The notes beneath the pieces are model-generated. The model was not told the DNA's origin. It worked only from the letters and a program-made list of their open reading frames with translations, and did no database searches. This document shows positions 21,131 through 32,397 of a DNA stretch of 64,000 bases, one piece after another. Where the stretch lies: contig JAQFVV010013071.1 of assembly GCA_028023455.1 (NCBI GenBank), positions 217,293-281,292 of the forward strand, written 5' to 3'. The translations under genes and the position numbers were made by a program. Numbering within the stretch: position 1 is the first letter of the stretch; every line of letters begins with the position of its first letter. Origin of the DNA: Epiperipatus broadwayi. Lineage: Eukaryota > Onychophora > Udeonychophora > Euonychophora > Peripatidae.

Positions 21131-22899
21131 AATTTCGATAGATGTAAGCTCCAGTGAGAATATTTGTTCACACTTCTTGCCTAAAACCGACCAATCATTT
21201 TTTGAAGAATATATATTTTGGAAAGAACTTTCACCACCAGCCGCTTCAGGCTGCTAGTTATTTATGTAAATATAGCAAGCATTATTTTTATATTAATAAT
21301 GATAAATCAACCACACACTTGCCAAAATACAAATATCCAACAGAGTAATTTGTTAGTTTTTTTTTTTTTATATGGTCTAGCATTCAAATAGTAAATATTT
21401 CAAGCACCATGATTGGAGCATTCATCTATCCTAATTTGTTTACACATATTTTTATGATAAATTATTTACTTAATTACATATATATTACTAATTTTAACAG
21501 CATGAAAATAACTTTTACTACTGTTTGAATATGTAATGTGTAGGATTATAATCTTGTCACAGAATATTCATGTTCTCCTTTTATCAGATTGAATGAATGG
21601 GCATCACAAATGAAAAGTAAAATTGTATTTAACAAGTTTATTAAAAATGATTAGTTATTAGTCTGCCTGCAAAATAATCATGAGCAACATATTTAGAAGG
21701 ACAATGTTCCGTGATGTGATTATATATATATATATATACACGTGTCTGAAAAGTTCATATATGTATTATATATATATATATATACACGTGTCTGAAAAGT
21801 TCAGACGTTCAAATTGATAGAAACATGTTTTATAAGTGCTGACTTTTGAGTTAGTATTTTAGATCTAGTTTCTAGAGTCACAGCCCTCCACTGAGGTGAG
21901 CCATAAGCTCAAAAGCAATTGGTCTGGAGGTAGGGATTAACGATAGAGATTTTGAATTCTTTTTCTTTTGGCACTTATAAAAATAAAGCTTGTTTATAGC
22001 TATTGGTAAGCTCCATCTAGTGATCATATATATAAACTGTGATTAGTGCTTTTAAAAATGAGAATATAGAAAACATTTACATTAAAATTATTAAAAAACT
22101 ATACAAAATCATCATTTCATTGATAATATAACATAAAGTTTCTGAAAATGTCATAAATTTTTTCTAACATTTGTCTATATCTCAAGTTTCACCCTTTCTG
22201 GTTTAATAAAGTGGTAGAAGGTTCAAACTGGAGCTCAAAGTCCATAGATCATGTCTTGACTTGATAATTTTTGGTACATTTTTCGTGAATTCATGAGCCA
22301 TGAACCATTTGGTTATTTATAATACAAGTTTTTAAAGATTTAGATTAAGATATGATAAGTCTCAAACTTAAAAAAATACCAATTACATCTGTTTTGCTGA
22401 AGAAAGGGTGAAAATAAATGTTACTAACATTTAATTTAAATAAATTTATATTTTGAGAGTATCATAGATAATGGAATGAAGTTAATTGGCCAGTTTCACT
22501 AATTTTTTGTATAATATGTTTTGGTGAAGTGGCAAGAATAACATTCTCAAGAGCTAAAGATATTTAATCTAAGCTTTGGCTGTCATTTTTTTAGTTTGAA
22601 CATTTTTTACTTGACATCCTGAGCAACTGCCCATTCAATCATATTATTATTAATTTATACCTTCATTATTCCATACTTTTTAAAAAATTTTCAGTATATC
22701 TTCATATTTTTTCTGTGCACTACCTTTCTAATAATAATAGTAGTAATAGTAAAAGCAGCAATACTCTAGCATTAGCAATAGTTCTGCTCAGGAAATTGTG
22801 TGATATTTGGACATCCAAATAGTAGATTGAGTACAGTAATTTTATTTAAATGATCACGATAAAAGTTTGTTTTTTATTATATACTGCAGAAAATTAATC
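21131..22899. other. AT-rich stretch without recognised element
   Basis: A local duplication at 21721-21802 repeats (TA)n-CACGTGTCTGAAAAGTTCA twice. Short (TAA)n tracts lie near 22729-22750. No coding signal recognised. Confidence 0.5.
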
Positions 22900-23465
22900 C
22901 AGGAAATGTTTGTGATGATGGTATTTTAGTTGCATTTATATATTGGACTATTTCCATTATCTAATATTAAGTATTTAATGCTGTTAGAAAAAAATAATTT
23001 TATTTAAATTTTCCAATTACATTCAACTGTTAATAATAGCACACAGGTTAGTATATTCACAATGTTTTGAGAGATATTATTCTCCTCTCTTCTTCGGGTG
23101 TTACTGGCTTGACCAGTGACAGTACTAACATGGGAATCGAACCTGAACCCTTAGATTTTTGAATATTGAATTTTAAGGTAATGCTCTAACCAAAAAGATG
23201 GTTCAATTGGTTAGAGTGTTACCTTAAAATTCAAGAATCTAAAGGTCCGAGTTAAATTCTCATGCCAGTACTGTCACTGGTCAGGCAAGCAACACCTGAA
23301 GTAGAGATGAGAATAATACTTCTCGAAATATTGTGCATTTACTAACCTGTATGCTATTACTAGCATTTGAATTTAATTGGAAAATTTAAATAAAGTTAAA
23401 TTTTTCTGAAGATATTCAATACTTAATATTAGATGATGGAAATAGTCTAATATATAAATACAAAT
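22900..23465. mobile_element. Palindromic tRNA-like element (family T), copy 2
   Basis: Arms run inward from TTGTGATGATGGTATTTTAG (22909) and its counterpart near 23465. Both arms carry TTGGACTATTTCC ends, AACTGTTAATAATAGCACA blocks and GACCAGTGACAGTACTA blocks. Two tRNA-like cores face each other: 23125-23190 on the minus strand and 23196-23265 on the plus strand (A box ATGGTTCAATTGGTTAGAGT, B box GTCCGAGTTAAATTC). Inside each arm sits CUGAAG(A/U)-hairpin-GAAA (about 23296-23328 on the plus strand). Confidence 0.75.
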
Positions 23466-23621
23466 GAAAATAATCTGTTACTCAGTTAATCAATCAAAAC
23501 ACATATCTTTCCTTAATTATGCAAACCACAGAAAGTGTGAATAATATTCAAATATATTGTGCAATGTCAAATAATAATTCAACTTAGCAGTAGGAAAATG
23601 ATTGAGAAAATATATTTCATT

Positions 23622-23716
23622 ATCAAGTATTGGTGGTTGAGAGGTCAGCGACAGTTGCTTTACAAGCAGTTGTCCCGGGTTAGCGGGTTCGCTTCCTAGC
23701 TGATGCTATGACACAT
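23622..23716 (+). mobile_element. tRNA-derived SINE S1 with perfect 18 bp target duplication
   Basis: About 95 bp: TCAAGTATTGGTGGTTGAGA, GGTCAGCGACAGTTGCTTTA, B box AGCGGGTTCGCTTCC, end GCTATGACACAT. It is flanked by identical GAGAAAATATATTTCATT copies at 23604-23621 and 23717-23734, the mark of LINE-type target-primed insertion. No A tail separates the body from the right duplication. The perfect duplication suggests a young insertion. Confidence 0.88.
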
Positions 23717-23734
23717 GAGAAAATATATTTCATT

Positions 23735-24848
23735 TATTAATTTTTTTAAGCTGAATAATCTTTATTAATTATAAAATTGTTAATTGCAGGTTATTCATTT
23801 CTGTAAATATTACTATATATATATTTCAAATAATATATTCTTTATAAAAATGTTTTTAATTTAGTAATAGAGGATATAAAATATGTTTTAATATAATAGT
23901 AATAAAAATTTATCCTTTTTGCAACTTATGCAAAAATTGAGGTATTCAAATAATTAAGTTAGAGACTACTTTTGTAAGTAGAGAACCACATCTATATAAT
24001 ATTCAGTTTGAGAATTGGAATGATAGCTTTAATTACATCTTATAAAACAAAAACAGTAAATAATATTGGTAAGAATATAGTTTTATATTTTTAAAGTAAA
24101 ATTCCATTCACATGTTAAGCACAGGGAAGCTGCTGGAGTAACTAAGCAACAGAATGCTATGATCAAATGATAACATGTGATCTGCATTGCCTTTACTTGC
24201 CATGCTTTTAATATAATTTATTTTGGGATGGTTTAAAATTTTTAAATAAAATACTTCATAAGGAGTGATTTTGAGATTAATTAATTTTTATCACTAGGAG
24301 GTGCCACGTGTACGGGAAGTGTTTAAAATTAGTCATTTTTATGCAGGAAATGATAGTTTGGGAGTAAAAAACTAAGTGCAGTTATTAAATTGTATCTTTT
24401 AGTGTGCTTGACTCCTCCCTCTTCCCCTTTAGGTTGTAAAATTATTCACTTAACTGTTGCAAAATTAAGATTATTATTTTAACCTCTTATTAATTTTTAT
24501 TATCTGAATTTTTTTTTTTTTTTAGAAAACGTAAAGTACAAATTAAAAAAGAGAAATTTCACAGTATTATATGTGATTATAAACATAATCTTGTTTTATT
24601 AAAATACACAAAGTTAAGTAACAATTTTAAATGTTCATAATAAAGAAATAGATATGTTTAAATATGTACATTGTGTTTCTTTTGAAGATTTGAAATTTAT
24701 ATAACTTTTTATGATTGTACAAAGAAAAAAAGAAATGTAAATTCTTCCTTATTGAAATTGTTCGATATCGTGATGGATTATAATATTTTGTATATTCAAG
24801 ACAAAAAAAAAAAAGCTCTCAAATGTGATGAAGAGAATAGATTACTTT
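23735..24848. other. AT-rich stretch without recognised content
   Basis: No coding frame or repeat recognised. Confidence 0.5.
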
Positions 24849-24856
24849 CACAACAA

Positions 24857-24972
24857 TTTTTTTTTTTTTTTCATATGTCATAGCATCGTCCGGGAGGCGA
24901 ACCCCCAACAGTCTGTAACCAACTACTTGCTTACAAGGCGGCTGCGATGACCTCTCGGCTAACAACGCTTGA
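24857..24972 (-). mobile_element. tRNA-derived SINE S2
   Basis: On the minus strand: TCAAGCGTTGTTAGCCGAGA, GGTCATCGCAGCCGCC, TTGTAAGCAAGTAGTTGG, B box GGGTTCGCCTCCCGG, end GACATATG then an A14 tail. It differs from S1 by a longer middle (TAGTTGGTTACAGACTG). CACAACAA flanks both sides (24849-24856 and 24973-24980). Confidence 0.82.
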
Positions 24973-24980
24973 CACAACAA

Positions 24981-25785
24981 ATTTTTATATTTTATTTGAA
25001 TTGTTTTTGGTTTTTTAAAACTCTTTTAAAAGTGTTTTCAAGTGTTTTTAAGTTTAGCTAGGCGTAGATTGTTTTGACAAAGTATTTCCCCCGCCCCCTT
25101 TTTATAATTGCAATTAAAATATATATTTTAAATTAGCATACTAAATGATGTAAAGTAATATGTAAAGAGATGTGTAATTAGTTTTTTTATGCTTTTTTTA
25201 ACATTAATAAAATTCATAAATGCATTCCAATGTCGTTTTTAAAATTGATTATAATAAATTTAATGCAGAGTAAATATATGAGAACTTGCATAAATTAAGT
25301 TTTAGTTGAATCTATTTTTATAGTGTTTTATATTTCCATAATATGTAATTTTAATTTTGATAAAATTTGTAAAAATGTTTTAAAATTATAATATGAAATC
25401 TCTTTTGCTTGCATATCTATATCACATACAGCTTCCAAAATATGTTTTTTATTACTAGTTATTAGATATAACTGAAAGGATAGAAGTAAATATGAAAATA
25501 TTTGAAAAAATTATAACAGAATAATAATTTTTAATAGAATTATTTTAATTTGAAACATCTTGGTAATAGCAATACATTGTTAAATAAAAAAAATATTTTT
25601 CCAAAATATTTTTAAATTGCTATCTATTGTCATATGTTTTGACATTTTTGTTCATCATAACCATTACTTTTTTGTTTATTAAATCTAGAATTTTTTTTAT
25701 TGTTTAATATCTTATATTTATTTTTATAATAACACTAATTTCTAAAAGAATGACCCCTCCCCCAAGTAATAATAATAGTACTGAT
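24981..25785. other. AT-rich stretch without recognised content
   Basis: No coding frame, SINE or palindrome recognised. Confidence 0.5.
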
Positions 25786-25789
25786 TAAT

Positions 25790-26150
25790 TAATAATTTTT
25801 ATTAGTTATTCATTAGACTAGAGATTATCCACTTAATGAATAATATTTCCCTAGTGTAATTTTATCTACATCTCTTATGCAAGGTAGGGACTGGTTCTAC
25901 CCACTTTTACACCTTGTAGAGGGATGTATTCATAAGCATATGATCAAAAACATGTGAAAAAGATGTATGATCCCAAGATGTTCATTTCATGCTGAAGCAG
26001 CCCTCATCAGTAGGCGATATCACAATCTCTTACTCATGTCTTTATTATTGTTCAGTATATATATAGCCAAGTACTATAGTTTAATTGATGCTTCGAACTT
26101 ACTGCCCTCACAACTTTGACACAAATCATTTAATGGAAATATATAACAAT
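25790..26150 (-). mobile_element. Family B hammerhead repeat unit
   Basis: A full unit of about 370 bp, minus strand. Plus-strand order: AATTTTTATTAGTTATTCAT, ACTAGAGATTATCCACTTAA, AGGTAGGGACTGG, hammerhead, CAGTATATATATAGCC, CAACTTTGACACAAATCATT. The end joins directly to the start of another unit at about 26140-26165 (AATATATAACAATTTGTATT then ATCATTCATT), a head-to-tail junction. Confidence 0.75.
25968..26029 (-). ncRNA. Type I hammerhead ribozyme, intact core (family B)
   Basis: On the minus strand: CCUA, CUGAUGA, GGGCU-GCUUC-AGCAU, GAA, AUGAACAU, C, UUGG. The CUGAUGA and GAAA boxes and the AUC triplet are intact. Stem I is weakened (CCUA against UUGG). Confidence 0.65.
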
Positions 26151-26374
26151 TTGTATTAATCATTCATTTACTAGAGATTATCCACTTAATGGATAATATT
26201 TCCATAGTGTAATTTTCACTACACCACTCTCACGCAAGGTAGGAACTGATTTCTTTCTGCTTTTAACACCTTATGAAAGGATGTAATCATAAACATACGG
26301 TCAAAGATATATGAAAAAGAGTTACATCTTTTATGATTACACTCCTCCACAAGGTGTTAAAAGTGGATAGCAAC
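26151..26374. mobile_element. Partial family B units, inverted junction, split by family T insertion
   Basis: From 26151 to about 26325 the sequence is the first half of a minus-oriented family B unit (GATTATCCACTTAATGGATA ... AAAAAGAGTTACATC). At about 26326 it turns into a plus-oriented segment (TTTTATGATTACACTCCTCC, AAGGTGTTAAAAGTGGATAG). That segment is interrupted at 26374 by the family T element and resumes at 27367-27432 (GTCTTGTGTGAGAATGGTGT, AAATTACACTACGGAAATAT). The ribozyme is lost in this piece. Confidence 0.7.
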
Positions 26375-26387
26375 CAGTTCTCATCTT

Positions 26388-27366
26388 TATTTTTATATTG
26401 GACTATTTCCATCATCTAATATGTATGTTGAATGTCTTTAGAAAAGTTTAATTTTTATTTAAATATTCCAAATGCATTCAACTGTTAGTAATATCACAGC
26501 AAACAGGTTAGTATATGCACCGATTGTTAGTAATATCACAGCAAACAACAACAACTGTTAGTAATATCACAGCAAACTGGTTAGTATATGCACTAACTGT
26601 TAGTAATATCACAGCAAACAACTGTTAGTAATATCACAGCAAACAGATTAGTATATGCACCAACTGTTAGTAATAGCACAGCAAACAACTGTTAGTAATA
26701 TCACAGCAAACAGGTTAGTATATGCACAATATTTTCAAGAGGTAATTTTAAAGAAGCTGCTTACATGACAATGGCAAAAAAATCCCATAAGCCAACCTAG
26801 TGTGACTATACATAATGTATGGAAACCACTAATCAACTTTGCTCTGAGGAAAAAATGAAGAAATCAGGAGGAACCTCATAGATAAGTATATGAAATTACT
26901 ACATAGTGTTGCCTTTGGCAGGATGGCTCATTTGGTGAGAGCGTTACCTTAAAATTCAATAATCAAGAATCTAAGGATCCAGGTTCGAATCCCATGCTAG
27001 TACTGTCACTGGTCAGGCCAGAAACACCTGAAGAAGAGGGGAGAAAATTACCTCTCAAAACATTGTGCATATACTAACCTGTTTGCTGTGATATTATTAA
27101 CAGTTGTTTGCTGTGATATTACTAACAGTTAGTGCATATAATAACCTGTTTGCTGTGGTATTACTAACAGTTGTTTGCTGTGATATTACTAACAGTTGGT
27201 GCATATACTAACCTGTTTGCTGTGATATTACTAATAGTAAATGCATTTGGAATATTTAAATAAAAATTAAACTTTTCTAAAGACATTCAACACACATATT
27301 AGATGATGGAAATAGTCCAATATAAAAATACAGCTAGAACACCATCATCACTAACCTTCAGCAAAA
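26388..27366. mobile_element. Palindromic tRNA-like element (family T), copy 3, with internal tandem repeats
   Basis: A 979 bp element flanked by near-identical 13 bp copies CAGTTCTCATCTT (26375-26387) and CAGTTCTCGTCTT (27367-27379), lying inside a family B unit. The outer arms match copies 1 and 2 (TTGGACTATTTCCATCATCT). The left arm contains about seven copies of a 25 bp unit CTGTTAGTAATATCACAGCA (26479-26715) and the right arm about five inverted copies (27085-27235). A tRNA-like core sits at 26926-26985 (A box ATGGCTCATTTGGTGAGAGC, B box AGGTTCGAATCCC). The centre (26745-26920) is unrelated to the other copies and unidentified. Confidence 0.78.
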
Positions 27367-27432
27367 CAGTTCTCGTCTTGTGTGAGAATGGTGTAGTAAA
27401 AATTACACTACGGAAATATACAGATTAATTAC

Positions 27433-27858
27433 TTATATTGTGAAACCATTATTTTTGGGGCCTTTCCAGATTAGAAAATTTTATATATTTTAACCACATC
27501 ACTCAAATAATCATAACATGAAATTAAAAAATATTCTTGCTGCTTTTAAAAAAAAGTTTTCTAAAGTAAAATTAAATTTTTCTTTATTATTTAACAAAAT
27601 TAGATAGAATTTATTAATATAATGGAAATGTGATTTATTAGCAAATATTGTTTGAAAGATAATTAAAACACACAAAATAAACATTAACCAGTCATTTAAT
27701 TGATCACCATTCATGCTTGTCCCTTTCAGTGCTTGATGTTGGTGCCATGTTTTTCATTTTATTTCTAATGACAAAAAAAAAAAAATAAAGCTGGAAAAAA
27801 CTTATTTTATCTGTTTTCAAAAAATTCGGATTTCATTCATAATCTTATTCTATACATG
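27433..27858. other. Unassigned AT-rich segment between family B units
   Basis: No recognisable coding or repeat content; poly-A run near 27772-27785. Confidence 0.4.
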
Positions 27859-27859
27859 T

Positions 27860-28262
27860 ATAATATTTCTGTAGTGTAATGAATGAGTACTAAAAATTAT
27901 TAATATACTTTTATCAAGTGGTTTGTGTCAAAATTGTGAGGGCAGTAAGTTTGACAGATTATTTAAACTGTAGTAATTGGCTATCTCTATATTGTGAACA
28001 TTGATAAAGATATGTGTAAAGAGATTGTTACCTGTGCCAACTGATGAGTGCTAGTTCTGCATGAAATATGCATCTTGGAGATCATACATCTTTTTTTATG
28101 TCTTTGGTCGTATGTTTATAATTGCACTCCTCCACAAGGTGTCAAAAGTGGATACAAACCAGCCTCTATCTTGTGTGAACATGGTGCAGTGAAAATTACA
28201 CTACAGAAATATGATCCATTAAGTGGATAATCTCTAGTCTAATGAATGGCTAATAAAAATTA
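27860..28262 (+). mobile_element. Family B hammerhead repeat unit, complete
   Basis: Plus-strand order: AAATTATTAATATACTTTTA, CAAGTGGTTTGTGTCA, TTGTGAGGGCAGTAAGTTTG, GTAGTAATTGGCTATCTCTA, hammerhead (28021-28086), ACTCCTCCACAAGGTGT, AAAATTACACTACAGAAATA, TTAAGTGGATAATCTCTAGT, CTAATAAAAATTATT. About 380-400 bp. No coding capacity. It abuts an inverted unit at 28263. Confidence 0.8.
28021..28086 (+). ncRNA. Type I hammerhead ribozyme, intact core (family B)
   Basis: CCAA, CUGAUGA, GUGCU-AGUUC-UGCAU, GAA, AUAUGCAU, C, UUGG. CUGAUGA, GAAA and the AUC triplet are intact; stem I inner helix CCAA/UUGG is perfect. Outer stem I is weaker (GAU with AUC). Stem III is very short and contains AUGCAU. Confidence 0.78.
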
Positions 28263-28630
28263 TTGTGGAAGGGTGTAATCATAGACATATAACCAAAGTT
28301 GTAAAAATGATCTCTAAGATGCACATTTCATGCTGAACCAGCATCCTCAGTTTGTTCAGGTCACAATCTTTCACACATATCTTTATCATTGCTCAGGGTA
28401 TATAGATAGGGCATTGCTACAGTTTAATCTTTATCATTGTTAAGTATATATAGATAGGGAATTACTACTGTTTAATTAATAAGTGTCAAACTTACTGCCC
28501 TCATAACCTTGACACAAACCTCTTGATGGAATTATATTAATAATTTTTATTAGTAATTCATTAGACTAGAAGTTATTAAGTGGATAATTTCTAGTTTAGT
28601 AATGACTAATTAAAATTACTATTAATAAGC
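28263..28630 (-). mobile_element. Family B hammerhead repeat unit plus start of next unit
   Basis: Inverted relative to 27860-28262. It runs GGGTGTAATCATAGACATAT, hammerhead (28308-28370), AACTTACTGCCCTCATAACC, AACCTCTTGATGGAATTATA, then AATTTTTATTAGTAATTCAT, which is the start of another unit in the same direction, so a second head-to-tail junction lies at about 28545. A duplicated TATCATTG segment with ATATATAGATAGGG lies at 28384-28460. Confidence 0.75.
28308..28370 (-). ncRNA. Hammerhead ribozyme, core intact with N7 = G (family B)
   Basis: On the minus strand: ACAAA, CUGAGGA, UGCU-GGUUC-AGCA, GAA, AUGUGCAU, C, UUAG. CUGANGA allows any base at N7, so the core is formally intact. Stem I is weaker (CAAA against UUAG). 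AUGUGCAU gives a three-pair stem III. Confidence 0.6.
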
Positions 28631-28804
28631 TTAAACTCTAGGTTTTTTTTTTTAATATATCAAAGTTATTCAAAATCGAGTCAAATGGCTAGTTTGAATA
28701 AGAAAAAAAAAGTTGTAGTGACAATTTTTTTCAATTAATTTTTATATAATTGCATACCTATTTTTTTATTATCATGTGGTGTATCTGTTTTCTTTAAATA
28801 AAAT

Positions 28805-28868
28805 TCTGATTAAAATAACTGTAATACTATGATAAGTCTGATTAAAATAACTGTAATACTATGATAAG
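28805..28868 (+). repeat. Tandem duplication, 32 bp x 2
   Basis: Two identical consecutive 32 bp copies starting TCTGATTAAAATAACTGTAA. Confidence 0.9.
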
Positions 28869-29392
28869 TCATTTGACCAAAAACATTTTGAATAAGTAGG
28901 CATTATAAATCCTAGATCATCAATCGCTGTTGTTTACTATTCCTCGCTATTCTCATTACACATTTTATTATAGCAATTCAGTTTTACAACTGCTTTATAA
29001 ACTTTAATGCGTTCTTTTCTTTTTAAAAAACAATAATAATGGAACAAAATATATAGTGTATATTTGATAGATTAAAGAGCATTATCATATCCAAAAATAC
29101 TAATTTTTAAGGTGTCCCTTTAAACATTTTTTATAATTAATATTGCTATCAATTTATAAGAAACTTCTATTTTAAAGATATTAGACTTAGTTAAGAATAT
29201 CTGACTTAATATCTAAACCTTATAAATTAATTTTGAATGAATGAAAATGAGAACATCTTATTCTGGCCAATTACACGTAACTATTCTTATTAATAATTTT
29301 TGGTAGTTTAGCTTTTTGCCTTATTTTTACTATTATACAGATTCACAAATTATTACCCACAAAAGAGAATTAGTTGCTGAGCTTTTTGTTTG
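28869..29392. other. AT-rich stretch without recognised content
   Basis: No coding or repeat signal recognised. Confidence 0.5.
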
Positions 29393-29998
<606 letters not shown>

Positions 29999-30004
29999 TA
30001 TATA

Positions 30005-30325
30005 TTAACTTACCTATCTTTATATGACTATCTATCTGTATGAATATATATATAAGACATATGGCTTTATTGGTTGGGAGTTCATAAGAAGTACTAGTGG
30101 CAGAATCGATCCTATTACTTTCCAATCCCAAATCTGACTCTCTACCCTATGCCAAACCACATAAGTGGCCATATATATATAAACTATATAATAATAGCAG
30201 GTTTATCTCCAATATTCACAATATATATTTTGAGAGTAAAAGATTATTTTTTAAGATTCCAATCAAGATTAGGATTTTTTTTTGAATTAGTTGGCCTACA
30301 ACCCTAGTTATTATTTGATTTTTTT
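30005..30325. other. No recognised content
   Basis: AT-rich; nothing assignable. Confidence 0.4.
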
Positions 30326-30417
30326 ATGTGTCAAAGCGTCGGGGGGGGGGGGCGAACCCCTGGACAGCTTCTTGTAAGGCAGCTAGCTGTGCTAACCACT
30401 TAGTTAAAAACGGTTGA
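30326..30417 (-). mobile_element. tRNA-derived SINE S1, with homopolymer distortion
   Basis: On the minus strand it starts TCAACCGTTTTTAACTAAGT, keeps AGCTGCCTTACAAGAAGCTG and GGGGTTCGCC, and ends GACACATA. Where other copies read GCATCAGCCGGGAAGCG this one reads GCGTC followed by a G14 run, so either the B-box flank mutated or the base calls collapsed into a homopolymer. Confidence 0.7.
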
Positions 30418-32397
30418 CTAATTATTATTGATTTGTAAATATATATTTAATTAGCGGGCTAAACGAAGTTGGAAATTTGTTCAAGTCTTCACTATTAATT
30501 GGAAATTGGAATATCTGATAAGTAATGCTCACATCTTCCCTTTTGGGAATGTTTTTGCTCTGCAATAGACTATTTGAAGTCTATTTTAGGAAAGCACATA
30601 TATGTATATGAGGTTTGAGTTCAAGATGAAATTTAAGAATACGTTGATAAATTCATTCAATTTTTAAATTAACTAAGCTGACCATGATTGCCTTCTGGTG
30701 CCACATAACATTTGCCAAGTGTGAATAAATACTGCAGATAATTAATTTACTGCTAGACAGCATGAAAGTCAAATTTCTCTGTTTTTTGATAGTTCTTTAT
30801 TATCAAAAATTTGTGTGTGATTTGCATGCAGCTTCATTGTATATCAGTCAATGATTAAAACATTTCTGTTACGAATATTTTCAGCATAAAAAGAAAATTG
30901 ATATCATTGCATTCTCATTGTGCATTATTTTGCCATTAATATTATGAATACACTTATACTTGAATGTATACCTCTTTGCACAGAATGGACAAGTTAAAAT
31001 GTATCTACTGCCATATGTCTACACACATATATATATACATTTAAAAAAGCTTTATTAATAACAAACTATGTACAAATATTAACATATTTACAGTAAAATA
31101 AATGTATGTTACATAGGCAAAATATGAAAAAAACTCAGCATAATAGTATGGGTAACACAGTAGGGTATTTATGTCTAATTAAGTGTTCTCCAAAAATTAA
31201 AGAGTGGCATGTTCCACTAAATGGAAAGAGAATCTAGAAATTTATTTTCAAGAATTAAATCTGGTGAAGAATGTTAATTGAAATAAATGTTTAAGCTATG
31301 AGAGAGCATAACTGAGATAGATTGTTGACTGCCATATTTTGGTAATAATGTTTCTGGTAAAAATTTGAGCGAGTAATGGTGTGAGTTAAATCATTTTTTT
31401 TTTTTTTTACTACATTATATTTTTTCTTGTCAAATATTATGGAACAGAGTGTGAAACACGTAGTTCTTAGTGTATGAATAATTACAGATGCATCAACATG
31501 CTGAAAGTATTATATATATATAGTGGTTGATTGTTCACTTATTAAATATGATAGGCATAAAGATGGGAAGTATGAGCAGCTTTGAAAAAGGTATGGCATT
31601 TCCTCCAGATATTTATTGCACAAAACATATGTAGGTTCAAGATTTAGCTTCAATCAGTCATTAAGAAATATTTTGGTTGGAATTGTACCCTGCAGTAAGT
31701 TAAAAGAAATTTCAATCCCGGTTGAGGATCAAAGGTTTTGGAACTTGGTTAGACTTTTAGTAACTAGTAAAGTTATCCATAGGTGTCTGGATGGATAAGC
31801 TATTTTATTTAAATCTTTAACATCTGCCAATGAGAGATTTGATGTTATACTGATCTAATAGATCAATAGATCAATATGCTCAATGTCATGATATGTGAAA
31901 AATGAAGGGTTAACATGAAATTGAGATAAGCAATGATATTGGAGGAGGGATGGCATTAAGTGTTGGATTAGTTAAGTGTTGCAATATATATTTGGACTCT
32001 AATGTATGTACAAAAGATTTGGGTCATATGAAATTGAGATTTCCTTTGCATATGGGTAAACATGCTGTTCTGATGGATAGAAGCTCTGAAGCTGAGCCCC
32101 ACATGTAGAATTTATTAAAAAATGCAAGCATAGGCTACATTATGAGTATTTCACTAAAAATAGCATTCACTATTTGTCTACATATTTGTCCCTCTCGTCT
32201 CAGTCTTGATAATACAGTTTCATATTTTGTATGCTTCAAACATCACTATTAGAGACATATTATTCCCAACCAAAATTACTAAAATTTTCACCCTGTTTAG
32301 AGGTTGTTTAAACTAAAAACTCTGCTTTCATTATTTGAATATGTAAATGGTGATTCTTATCATTTTTTCTATAAATATATATAAGCAATAGGTCAAA
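30418..32397. other. AT-rich stretch without recognised content
   Basis: About 2 kb. The open frame at 31616-31798 (with VEDQRFWNLVRLLVTSKVIH) has no supporting context. No palindrome or SINE found. Confidence 0.45.

Noticed and set aside
26479-27235. Regularly spaced 25 bp repeats resembling a CRISPR array
   Set aside because: Spacing is irregular, spacers are repeat-derived, units are mirrored in the other arm of a palindrome, and the genome is eukaryotic.
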